A DNA stretch of 64,000 nucleotides from Pseudophaeobacter flagellatus. Its GTDB lineage: Bacteria; Pseudomonadota; Alphaproteobacteria; Rhodobacterales; Rhodobacteraceae. The stretch is taken from contig NZ_JAJQRG010000002.1 of assembly GCF_021228235.1 (NCBI RefSeq), positions 310,001 to 374,000 of the forward strand. The letters run 5' to 3'. The position numbers and the translations under genes were made by a program. How positions within the stretch are numbered: position 1 is the stretch's first letter; the number at the start of each line of letters is the position of its first letter. The notes under the pieces were generated by a model that saw nothing but the letters and a program-made list of their open reading frames with translations, had not been told where the DNA came from and ran no database searches. Positions 29,347 through 36,619 of the stretch are shown here, one piece after another.

Positions 29347-29886
29347 ATGCAGAAATCGCCTCAGTTTCACGGTCTCTCTACAGGTGTAAAGCTTGAAAAA
29401 CAGGCGCGATCCATCCTTAAGCAGACCCATGCAATGGCGAAAGCCAATGCGCGTGAATTTGGTATGCTTCATGAGGAACATACCGGCGTCGAACCAATGC
29501 TTTTGGCGCTGTCGATGGAATTTGCGCTGAAGGCTTGGTTCGTTTGGGATCACAACACGCTCAAAACCAAGAGAATCCATGATCTTTTGAAGCTTTTCGA
29601 GCTACTTGGCGACACCAGTAAGGAACGTCTTGATCTCGAATTTAGGAAAAATGTGGCACCGCACCACCCAGATTGCTTGAGATCGGACTATGGGATCAGA
29701 GACGTGCTATACCAGCATGCCAACGCTTTCGTTGAATGGCGATACATTCATGAAAAGCGAGAGCACGGGATATCATTCAACTTAACCACCTTCGTCGCAA
29801 CGTTGGAAATGGTACTGGATGAATTCGCAACGCTGTACCGGTCAGAGTTGATCAGCCCGCAGCTCGAAGTCCCGCCTCGGCCTTAA
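29347..29886 (+). CDS. HEPN-like domain protein
   Basis: A 179-residue all-helical protein. Three features fit HEPN proteins, many of which are RNases in toxin-antitoxin or abortive-infection systems. They are the helix MLLALSMEFALKAWFVWDH (51-69), the His-containing RIHDLLKLFELLGD (76-89) and AFVEWRYIHEK (127-137). A candidate catalytic motif R-x5-H lies at Arg100-His106 (FRKNVAPH). A second, RYIHEK, is too short. No nucleotidyltransferase (MNT) partner gene lies next to it, so it would be a solitary HEPN. The ribosome-binding site before the ATG at 29347 is weak; a start at Met30 or Met40 is possible. Confidence 0.6.
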   Translation: MQKSPQFHGLSTGVKLEKQARSILKQTHAMAKANAREFGMLHEEHTGVEPMLLALSMEFALKAWFVWDHNTLKTKRIHDLLKLFELLGDTSKERLDLEFRKNVAPHHPDCLRSDYGIRDVLYQHANAFVEWRYIHEKREHGISFNLTTFVATLEMVLDEFATLYRSELISPQLEVPPRP

Positions 29887-30127
29887 CATCCCATGCTTGC
29901 AATCGTCGTGCAGATGCAGCGAACGACCGCTTATCTAATTGGGTGTCTGGGTCAAGCTCGTTTTCCTTCTTTTGAATGATCAAGGATCGTTTGTCCGGGT
30001 CACGCTTCTCTTCGCAGTCTGGTTTGGCGCTCGAAATGGCACCGCTGCATGCATGTGTCGGATCGGAAGTGGAGAGCCCCGCTTTCCGGCGCGCTTCAAG
30101 TTGCGCAGCAGACATTTTCGGCTTCAT
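29852..30127 (-). CDS. Hypothetical small protein
   Basis: A 91-residue charged protein, convergent with the HEPN-like gene and overlapping its last 35 bases. GAGG stands about 9 bases before the ATG. The sequence (MKPKMSAAQLEARRKAG at the start, many Lys/Asp/Glu) suggests a soluble disordered protein. I recognise no family. It lies just beyond the 3' end of the IS110 remnant and could also be a chance frame. Confidence 0.35.
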   Translation of the reverse strand: MKPKMSAAQLEARRKAGLSTSDPTHACSGAISSAKPDCEEKRDPDKRSLIIQKKENELDPDTQLDKRSFAASARRLQAWDVKAEAGLRAAG

Positions 30128-30183
30128 CCACGAACCTCGTCCGGATTGGACGATCCCGTCAGGTTAGTTGGTAGGCTACTTTT

Positions 30184-30591
30184 TCATGCCGTACCTCCAA
30201 CTGATTCCTGACGGAATTCACTGCCGTCGATCCACATACGGTGGAGCAGAACGGCGAGCTTGCGGGCGACGGCAACTACAGCGCGTCGGCGACCTTTGGT
30301 GCGCATCAATCGCATGCCCCATGATTTGATTTGTAACCCTGCCATCGTTCGCATGAGCAATGCGTTGGCAGCGGCGTAAAGAGTTGCGCGAACATCTCTA
30401 TCCCCAGCCTTTGATATTCTCCCGGGATTGTCATGCTCTCCAGACTGAAAGCGCCTTGGAGTCAGGCCAAAGTGTGCTCCATCTGTACGCGAACGTTTGA
30501 ACCGGCTCGGATCGTCGACAGCCGCCTTGAATGTGAGGGCTGCAATAGGGCCAACGCCGGGGATGGTCATCAACCGCATCGCAACGAACAT
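30184..30591 (-). pseudogene. IS110-family transposase, C-terminal fragment
   Basis: The C-terminal 135 codons of an IS110-family (DEDD/Ser) transposase. Visible are the helix-hairpin-helix MTIPGVGPIAALTFKAAVDD, the block AHFGLTPRRFQSGEHDNPG containing the conserved region before the catalytic serine, and the family ending RKLAVLLHRMWIDG. Intact proteins are about 340 residues, with an N-terminal DEDD RuvC-like domain that is missing here. The frame can be extended to 30681, but the added residues have no IS110 character. It is oppositely oriented to the fragment at 20744. Confidence 0.82.
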
Positions 30592-30599
30592 CGATAAGC

Positions 30600-30787
30600 T
30601 TCTTGTCTGCTTAGCTGCCGTCGGTCGCGACCTCTTTGATTGTGTGGTTACAGACGGCACCGCGCACTGGGTTGCAATCATGCTTGCCGCTTGCCAGTCT
30701 GATCAACTTCTGGACGAAAAATTAGTCCATAATCCTGCGGAAGTTTTCGACTCTAAACTTCTTTCGCTCGGGGGTGAGGATGATTGA
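30600..30787 (+). pseudogene. Possible C-terminal fragment of a truncated gene
   Basis: An open plus-strand stretch next to the IS110 remnant. It reads DKLLVCLAAVGRDLFDCVV, then AHWVAIMLAACQSDQLLDEK, and ends SLGGEDD at a TGA. Its stop overlaps an ATG (ATGATTGA), as in the tnsA-tnsB-tnsC series, and the next frame runs only 31 codons (MIEYRFFLPDNQQ...). The reading has protein-like character but no start. It could be the lost C-terminal part of tnsC, displaced by about 10 kb, with a truncated following gene. That is speculative. Confidence 0.25.
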
Positions 30788-31655
30788 ATACCGATTTTTT
30801 CTTCCAGATAACCAACAGCTGTGCTATCCAGTGATCAAGAATATTGGTTCGTTCTCTGATGGGAGAAACGATTAAATCCAGTGGTCTGTGGCGAAGAAGT
30901 ATGAGGCAGTTGCGAAATACTATGCGCAATCGCTGCGAAACTCTTTGGGCGGCAAGTGGATAATTTCTTCTTTAAGTTCAGTAGCGGAAATGAAGTGCTT
31001 CGCGCTGCCCTACAATCGCTTTTAGGGAAGCGGATACAATTGCGCGGCGTACATAACTTTGTGCGTCGCGGATAATACATAAAAATATGAAACCCTATTT
31101 ATTCGATATCTTGCGTGATTTTTCCCAAGAAGCCGAGCTTAGGAGTTCGCGCCAAGTTTGCCGCTTCCCTTTCAAACTCGAGTGAATCTTCAAGCCACTT
31201 TAGGTCAGTCTATAGCCATTGCCCATGAATACGCACACGAGCGTTCTAGGCCCCTCCGCTGCAATTAGGCTATTGGATTCATTATTACATTCTTACAAAT
31301 GCACGCACCAATGGTGATTTCTAAGGGGCATTTTCGCCTCCAGTCCGATGGTATCAGGTTCCACTTGAAGCTACGCTCAAGCGCGGGAGGCGGGGAGCCG
31401 GACAAGGTAAGCTCCATTTGTCCGACCCCAACATGGGCATCGAAGCTATGACGCGAATACAGAAACTAAAAGCAGCCTAGATTCTACTGATAGATCCCAT
31501 GAAAAATGGAGGGATTGCCAGCCGAAGTCAGATCATTCGTGACCAAATTGGCGTAGCCGATCTTATGGTGCTCTCGAGCTGATTTGAGGGGGGAGGCTGG
31601 CGATATGAGGTCTAATCCGTCCTACCGAAACTCAACGAAAAAAATCTGATCAACT
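30788..31655. other. Gap between the island and tRNA-Leu
   Basis: About 870 bases with no supportable gene. The sequence is AT-richer than the core and has stop codons in all frames. I looked for a copy of the tRNA-Leu 3' end here and near 9261-9484 as attachment sites and found none. Confidence 0.45.
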
Positions 31656-31742
31656 GGTGCCCAGGAGAGGACTCGAACCTCCACATCGTTGCCAATACTA
31701 GCACCTGAAGCTAGCGCGTCTACCAATTCCGCCACCTGGGCA
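31656..31742 (-). tRNA. tRNA-Leu (anticodon CAG)
   Basis: Read on the minus strand, the gene folds as a class II tRNA: acceptor arms GCCCAGG and CCTGGGC, D-arm GGAATTGGTAGACGC, anticodon stem CTAGC/GCTAG around TTCAGGT with anticodon CAG (31706-31708), a long variable arm, T-loop TTCGAGT, and an encoded CCA end at 31656-31658. The long variable arm and A-type discriminator fit leucine. It lies at the right edge of the accessory island and points into it. Confidence 0.97.
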
Positions 31743-31758
31743 GGTGTCGTGAGGGGGC

Positions 31759-31787
31759 GTATAGGCCCCAGCGCGGGGGGCGTCAAA
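31759..31787 (-). promoter_or_regulatory. Promoter of tRNA-Leu
   Basis: On the minus strand, TTGACG (31782-31787) and TATACG (31759-31764) are separated by exactly 17 bases, a good -35/-10 pair. The -10 ends 16 bases before the tRNA 5' end. Confidence 0.75.
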
Positions 31788-31859
31788 TAGATTTTTCAGT
31801 TTTTTGTAAAAACTATTTTTGCCGGGTTAGGTGGCGCGGTCTTTGCGTTGTTATGGGGG

Positions 31860-32270
31860 TTAGGCCTCGGCTGAATAGTTCATCCTTTTGGCCACAAAAC
31901 GCAGGAAATTGTCCCAGGCCTGATGGCTCTCTGTGTTCCAATCCGGGCCAAGTGTTCTGGAAAGCGCAGTGATGAAGCTCTGGATGAAACTTTCGAAATG
32001 GGCATCAGAGATCTGCATGCCGCGATGCTCGTCGCCCAGCTTGCGAAGGATCGCATCTAGCCGCGTGTTGCTGTCCAGTGCCTCGGCCAGATGGGTCAGG
32101 GTGGCCATCATCTTTGCCTCTAGCCGCCCTGTATCAGTTGGGAAAAGTGGCCGGACCTGCGGCGACAGGTCAAAGAAGATGCGGTAGAATTCCGTGATGA
32201 AGCTCTCCAGGTCCATTCGGTCGCTTTCAAGACTGGTAAGCACTTGGGATCTTCCAGGAATTGCTGCCAT
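31860..32270 (-). CDS. Globin family protein
   Basis: A 136-residue single-domain haem globin of the flavohaemoglobin/VHb type. The helical pattern is complete, with the CD-region phenylalanine in VRPLFPTD, the proximal histidine in LRKLGDEHRGMQISDAHF and the C-terminal WDNFLRFVAKRM. There is no attached reductase domain. Such globins bind oxygen or nitric oxide; the role here is unknown. AAAGAGAT lies 8 bases before the ATG. The gene is monocistronic and divergent from the NDUFA9-like gene. Confidence 0.85.
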   Translation of the reverse strand: MAAIPGRSQVLTSLESDRMDLESFITEFYRIFFDLSPQVRPLFPTDTGRLEAKMMATLTHLAEALDSNTRLDAILRKLGDEHRGMQISDAHFESFIQSFITALSRTLGPDWNTESHQAWDNFLRFVAKRMNYSAEA

Positions 32271-32529
32271 TTTTTGTATCTCTTTGCTATGCGCGTGTCG
32301 GCCTTGTTAAAGATGACTTTTAATTGCGTCTTTATAATGCATTAGGTGACGATCCTTGGGTAATCTTGGTAGTCCTGAATAGAGCGTGAGGCAACTGAAA
32401 GCTTCGCAGCCTGCGTGACGGGCAAATGCAGAAACTGCTGCCATTGTGCCGCTGTCGATATGTTTTGCGCCTTGTTTGAAAGGCGAAGGAGCGGTAGATC
32501 GGTGGCATAGCTATTTCAGGAGCCAAGAG

Positions 32530-33519
32530 ATGTCCAAACTGGTCACGATTTATGGCGGGTCTGGTTTTGTCGGCCGTTACATCGCACGGCGCATGGCAAA
32601 AGAGGGCTGGCGGGTGCGGGTTGCGGTTCGCAGACCCAATGAGGCCATGCATGTAAAGCCCTACGGCGTGCCAGGTCAGGTCGAGCCGGTTCTGTGCAAT
32701 ATCCGCGATGCGGGCTCGGTTGCGGCTGTGATGCAGGGCGCGGATGCGGTGGTGAACTGCGTTGGCGTGCTGAACGCGTATGGCAAGAACACGTTCTCTG
32801 CGGTCCAGGCAGAAGGCGCGGCGCGGGTGGCGCAGATCGCTCAAAGCCAGGGAATTGGACAGTTGGTGCATATTTCAGCGCTGGGTGCCGATCCCCAAGG
32901 TGTCAGCGAATATGCCCGCACCAAGGCACAGGGCGAAGCGGCCGTTCTTGCAGCCTTCCCGGATGCGGTGATTTTGCGTCCTTCGGTTATTTTTGGCGCT
33001 GAAGATCAGTTCTTTAATCGGTTCGCCGGCATGGCCAGCCTGTCGCCGGTGTTGCCGATTGCCAAGGGCAAGACGTTGTTCCAGCCAGTCTATGTCGATG
33101 ATGTGGCCCGCGCTGCGGTCATGGGGGTGCTGGGCGAAGCCAAGCCCGGCATTTATGAATTGGGTGGCCCCGAGGTAAAGAGCTTTGCGGCGCTGATGAA
33201 GCAGATGTGCGATGTCATCCTACGCCGTCGCTTGGTGCTGTCGTTGCCGGGCTTTTCGGCTTGGCCCATCGCCTTTGGCTTTGACATGTTACAGACTATC
33301 AGTCTGCAACTGATCGAAAACAAGGTGCTGACCCGCGACCAGCTGAAAAACCTGGGCCGGGACAATGTGGTTTCTGACGGCGCGCTTGGCTTTGTGGATC
33401 TTGGCATTACCCCGGAAATGCTCGGCCCGATCCTGCCAAGCTATCTGTGGAAATTCCGCCCCTCTGGTCAGTATGACGAGATGACCGCCTCGGCGCGGAA
33501 TCTTAAGGGCGACACCTGA
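32530..33519 (+). CDS. Complex I NDUFA9 subunit family protein (NAD(P)-binding)
   Basis: A 329-residue atypical short-chain dehydrogenase/reductase. The N-terminal Rossmann fold carries TIYGGSGFVGRYIARRM, which binds NAD(P), and the segments VVNCVGVLN and HISALGADPQGVSEYARTK replace the usual YxxxK (here YARTK). Its closest known relatives are NDUFA9, an accessory subunit of mitochondrial and alphaproteobacterial complex I, and related quinone-biosynthesis proteins. I chose the ATG at 32530 with AAGAG upstream. The track could be extended to 32446, but the added residues have no family character. A terminator follows at 33550. Confidence 0.88.
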   Translation: MSKLVTIYGGSGFVGRYIARRMAKEGWRVRVAVRRPNEAMHVKPYGVPGQVEPVLCNIRDAGSVAAVMQGADAVVNCVGVLNAYGKNTFSAVQAEGAARVAQIAQSQGIGQLVHISALGADPQGVSEYARTKAQGEAAVLAAFPDAVILRPSVIFGAEDQFFNRFAGMASLSPVLPIAKGKTLFQPVYVDDVARAAVMGVLGEAKPGIYELGGPEVKSFAALMKQMCDVILRRRLVLSLPGFSAWPIAFGFDMLQTISLQLIENKVLTRDQLKNLGRDNVVSDGALGFVDLGITPEMLGPILPSYLWKFRPSGQYDEMTASARNLKGDT

Positions 33520-33549
33520 GGTCTGGCCTTTGCGGCGATAGATCAAGAC

Positions 33550-33582
33550 GGGGCGCGGAGAGATCCGGCGCCCCTTTCTTTT
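33550..33582 (+). terminator. Intrinsic terminator after the NDUFA9-like gene
   Basis: GGGGCGC (33550-33556) pairs with GCGCCCC (33568-33574), followed by TTTCTTTTTG. The convergent uppP gene ends 23 bases further on. Confidence 0.75.
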
Positions 33583-33604
33583 TGTGCGGTGGGGTGTGTG
33601 GTGG

Positions 33605-34411
33605 TCAGGTCCCGTAGGCATAGCCCAGCAAGGCAAGGCCCAGAAGCACCCGATAGATCACATAGGGCGTAAAGCTGACCGAGCGCAGCAACCGCATCAT
33701 CAGGCTCAGCGCTGCGAGGGCAGAGAGCAGGGCCAGAAGGGCGGCAAGGGCTGCGTCGCGGATCAGATCCATATTGGCCTCTAGCGCGACCTCGGTTCCC
33801 AGCAAAAGGCCCGAAGCGATGATGGTCGGGATCGACATCAGCATGGCAATCCGGGCGCCATCTTCGCGGTCATACCCCAATTGCCGAGCCCCGGTGATGG
33901 TGATGCCAGACCGAGAGGTGCCCGGGATCAGGGCAATTATCTGCCACAGCCCCATGATCAGCGCATCGCGTAGCCCCCAGTCTTTGGCCTGTTTTTGGGT
34001 GTCGCCCTTTTGGTCCGCCACATAGAGCACGATGCCAAAGATCAGCATGGTCCAGCCAATCACTGCCGGGGTGCGCAGCGCATCACTGAGATGGGTGAAA
34101 TGCAGAAAGGCCCCAAACAGCACCGTGGGGATGGTGGCGACGATCAGCCCGAGCGCCAGCCGCGCGCCAGGGGTATCTGCCCGGCCCCGCGCCAGTCGGT
34201 CAAGTCCGATCAACCCGATACGCACATCCTGCCAGAAGTAGATCACGACTGCCGCAAGGGTGCCAACATGGACTGCCACGTCGATCACCTGTCCCTGATC
34301 GGCGTACCCGGTCAGACCGGGCAAGAGAATCAGATGCCCGGAGGAGGAAACCGGTAGAAATTCAGTTATCCCCTGGATCAGCGCGACAAGAATAAGTTGC
34401 AGTAGTGGCAT
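33605..34411 (-). CDS. uppP: Undecaprenyl-diphosphatase
   Basis: A 268-residue integral membrane phosphatase (BacA family) that recycles the lipid carrier for peptidoglycan synthesis by converting undecaprenyl diphosphate to the monophosphate. Both signature motifs are present: the N-terminal ITEFLPVSSSGHLIL with its glutamate and serines, and PGTSRSGITI in the middle. About seven or eight hydrophobic segments fit the known topology. Overproduction of this family confers bacitracin resistance. It is monocistronic and convergent with the gene before it. Confidence 0.96.
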   Translation of the reverse strand: MPLLQLILVALIQGITEFLPVSSSGHLILLPGLTGYADQGQVIDVAVHVGTLAAVVIYFWQDVRIGLIGLDRLARGRADTPGARLALGLIVATIPTVLFGAFLHFTHLSDALRTPAVIGWTMLIFGIVLYVADQKGDTQKQAKDWGLRDALIMGLWQIIALIPGTSRSGITITGARQLGYDREDGARIAMLMSIPTIIASGLLLGTEVALEANMDLIRDAALAALLALLSALAALSLMMRLLRSVSFTPYVIYRVLLGLALLGYAYGT

Positions 34412-34703
34412 AATAGGGGGTCCTGAAAAGAGATGTCACGGAACTTTGGCGCGGTATTTCCCCTGGTGCTTGGCCCAGGGTTTGGCGGGATGTCAGGGGT
34501 GAAAGCAATGCCTTCTTGTATAAATCCTGCAGCGAGATAGGGAAGGGTGGTTTTGGGTCCGATGTGGTCCTAAAATTCCTGTACATTTCTGAAGAAACCA
34601 GTATCACGGGCTGAAGCTGCTCAATATGGGTCAGCAATGTTTACCTAATCTCGCAGCGCTCCAGCCGGACCTGTCGCAGCCAGCCAAACTAGGGAGTTCG
34701 CCC

Positions 34704-36149
34704 ATGGCCAAGCAACCGATGCTCAAATTCGTGAAGATCGAACGCGATATGCCGCAAAAGCGCGCCGCTGATACTCGGCGGGAAGATTTTGACGAAATCT
34801 ATGCGGAATACGCTGCCGCCAAGGCCGAAGAGCAAGCCAGCCGCTGCAGCCAATGTGGGGTGCCCTATTGTCAGTCCCATTGCCCGCTGCACAATAACAT
34901 CCCCGACTGGCTGCATCTGACGGCGACTGGTCGCCTGCAAGAGGCCTATGAAACCTCCCAGGCCACCAATACCTTCCCCGAAATCTGTGGCCGCATCTGC
35001 CCGCAGGACCGTCTGTGCGAAGGCAACTGCGTGATTGAACAGTCGGGCCATGGCACCGTCACCATCGGTGCGGTTGAAAAATACATTACCGATACCGCCT
35101 GGGATAAGGGCTGGGTCAAACCGATTGTCCCGATACAGGAACGCGGCGAAAGCGTTGGTATCATCGGCGCGGGCCCTGGCGGGTTGGCGGCAGCGGATAT
35201 GCTGCGCCGTGCGGGCATCCAGGTCACGGTTTATGATCGCTATGACCGGGCGGGCGGCTTGCTGACCTATGGTATTCCGGGTTTCAAGCTGGAAAAAGAC
35301 GTGGTGATGCGCCGTAACGCGTTGCTGGCCGAGGGCGGCGTCACCTTTGTGATGAATTGCAATATTGGCGAAGACATCAGTTTTGAAGAGATCCGCGCCA
35401 AGCATGACGCGGTGATCATTGCTACCGGCGTCTATAAATCGCGTGATCTGGAAATGCCCGGCTCTGGTGCCTCTGGTATCGTCAAGGCGATTGATTTCCT
35501 CACAGCTGCCAACCGCGCGTCGAACTTTGGCGACACGGTGGAAGAGTTTGAAAACGGCACCCTGAATGCAGAGGGCAAGAAGGTTGTGGTGATCGGCGGT
35601 GGCGACACCGCGATGGATTGCCTGCGCACCTCGATCCGTCAGGGGGCTACTTCGGTCAAATGTCTGTACCGCCGCGACCGCGCCAATATGCCCGGTTCGC
35701 AGCGTGAAACTCAGAATGCCGAAGAAGAAGGTGTGCAGTTTGAATGGCTGACCGCGCCCAAAGGCTTTGCGGATGTAGGCGGCAAGGTTTCGGGCGTTAT
35801 GGTGCAAAACATGCGCCTAGGCCAGCCCGATGCCACCGGACGTCAGGCTCCCGAGGTGATCGAGGGTGCCGATTATGTGGAAGAGGCCGATCTGGTGATC
35901 AAGGCGCTGGGCTTTGAGCCGGAAGCGCTGCCAACCCTGTGGGACCAGCCCGATCTGCCCGTGACCCGCTGGGGCACCATCAAGGCGGCGTTCCGTACCG
36001 GCGCGACCGATCTGGATGGTGTCTATGCCATTGGCGACATCGTGCGCGGTGCCTCGCTGGTGGTCTGGGCGATCAAGGATGGCCGCGACTGCGCCGATGC
36101 GCTGGTTGAGCGTTTTAACAGTGCTGCTGCCTTGGTCGCAGCTGAGTAG
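34704..36149 (+). CDS. gltD: Glutamate synthase (NADPH) small subunit
   Basis: The 481-residue beta subunit of NADPH-dependent glutamate synthase. It passes electrons from NADPH through FAD and iron-sulfur clusters to the large subunit for glutamate formation from glutamine and 2-oxoglutarate. The N-terminal cysteines SRCSQCGVPYCQSHCPLHN bind the 4Fe-4S clusters. The FAD site is GIIGAGPGGLAAADML and the NADPH site VVVIGGGDTAMDC. I started at MAKQPMLKF with GGGAG upstream; the longer frame from 34626 lacks family support. It is the first gene of a gltD-GFA-gltB operon; 32 bases separate it from the next gene. Confidence 0.97.
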   Translation: MAKQPMLKFVKIERDMPQKRAADTRREDFDEIYAEYAAAKAEEQASRCSQCGVPYCQSHCPLHNNIPDWLHLTATGRLQEAYETSQATNTFPEICGRICPQDRLCEGNCVIEQSGHGTVTIGAVEKYITDTAWDKGWVKPIVPIQERGESVGIIGAGPGGLAAADMLRRAGIQVTVYDRYDRAGGLLTYGIPGFKLEKDVVMRRNALLAEGGVTFVMNCNIGEDISFEEIRAKHDAVIIATGVYKSRDLEMPGSGASGIVKAIDFLTAANRASNFGDTVEEFENGTLNAEGKKVVVIGGGDTAMDCLRTSIRQGATSVKCLYRRDRANMPGSQRETQNAEEEGVQFEWLTAPKGFADVGGKVSGVMVQNMRLGQPDATGRQAPEVIEGADYVEEADLVIKALGFEPEALPTLWDQPDLPVTRWGTIKAAFRTGATDLDGVYAIGDIVRGASLVVWAIKDGRDCADALVERFNSAAALVAAE

Positions 36150-36181
36150 TCACAAAAGCCACCGCAAGGGAGCCAGGGTAG

Positions 36182-36619
36182 ATGAGCGAGTTGCAAGGCC
36201 AATGCATGTGCGGCGCGGTTACCGTGTCAATGACGCCAGCGCAAAATACTTTGCGGGCCTGTCACTGTGATATGTGCCGCCGCTGGACCAGCTCGGCGTT
36301 GATGACCATCCCGGCTGCCTCGGGCTATGCAGCACTGGGGTCGGTAACGACCTATAGGTCGTCCGACTGGGCAGAACGCGCCTTTTGCAGCACCTGCGGC
36401 TCGGCGCTTTGGTATCGCATTACCGCGCCCGGTGACATGCACGGCCAGGTCCAAATGGCTGCTGGCCTCTTTGAAAATAACGGCGGGAACACTCTCGACC
36501 TGGAATTCTATATCGACAAGAAACCCGAAGGCTACGCCTTTACTGGAACGCAACGGCAGATGACCGAAGCGGATGTAATGACAGCGTTTCGCCGCGCGGC
36601 AGAAGGAGACGACCAATGA
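36182..36619 (+). CDS. GFA family protein (formaldehyde-activating-like) inside the glt operon
   Basis: A 145-residue zinc protein of the glutathione-dependent formaldehyde-activating (GFA) fold. The zinc-binding cysteines are in GQCMCGAVTV, ACHCDMCRRW and FCSTCGSALWY. Few members of this family have a proven activity; many are of unknown role. What stands out is its location: it sits between gltD and gltB, and its last codons overlap the gltB start (ATGA). The gltB ribosome-binding site AAGGAG lies within its coding sequence. The two are therefore translationally coupled. Confidence 0.88.
   Translation: MSELQGQCMCGAVTVSMTPAQNTLRACHCDMCRRWTSSALMTIPAASGYAALGSVTTYRSSDWAERAFCSTCGSALWYRITAPGDMHGQVQMAAGLFENNGGNTLDLEFYIDKKPEGYAFTGTQRQMTEADVMTAFRRAAEGDDQ

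Noticed and set aside
30835-31080. An 81-codon minus-strand frame near the tRNA
   Set aside because: Low-complexity reading with no start signal; treated as non-coding.
9261-31742. Integrase-type att sites formed from tRNA-Leu
   Set aside because: I searched by eye for a copy of the tRNA 3' end near the left edge and within the island and found none. No integrase gene is present either.
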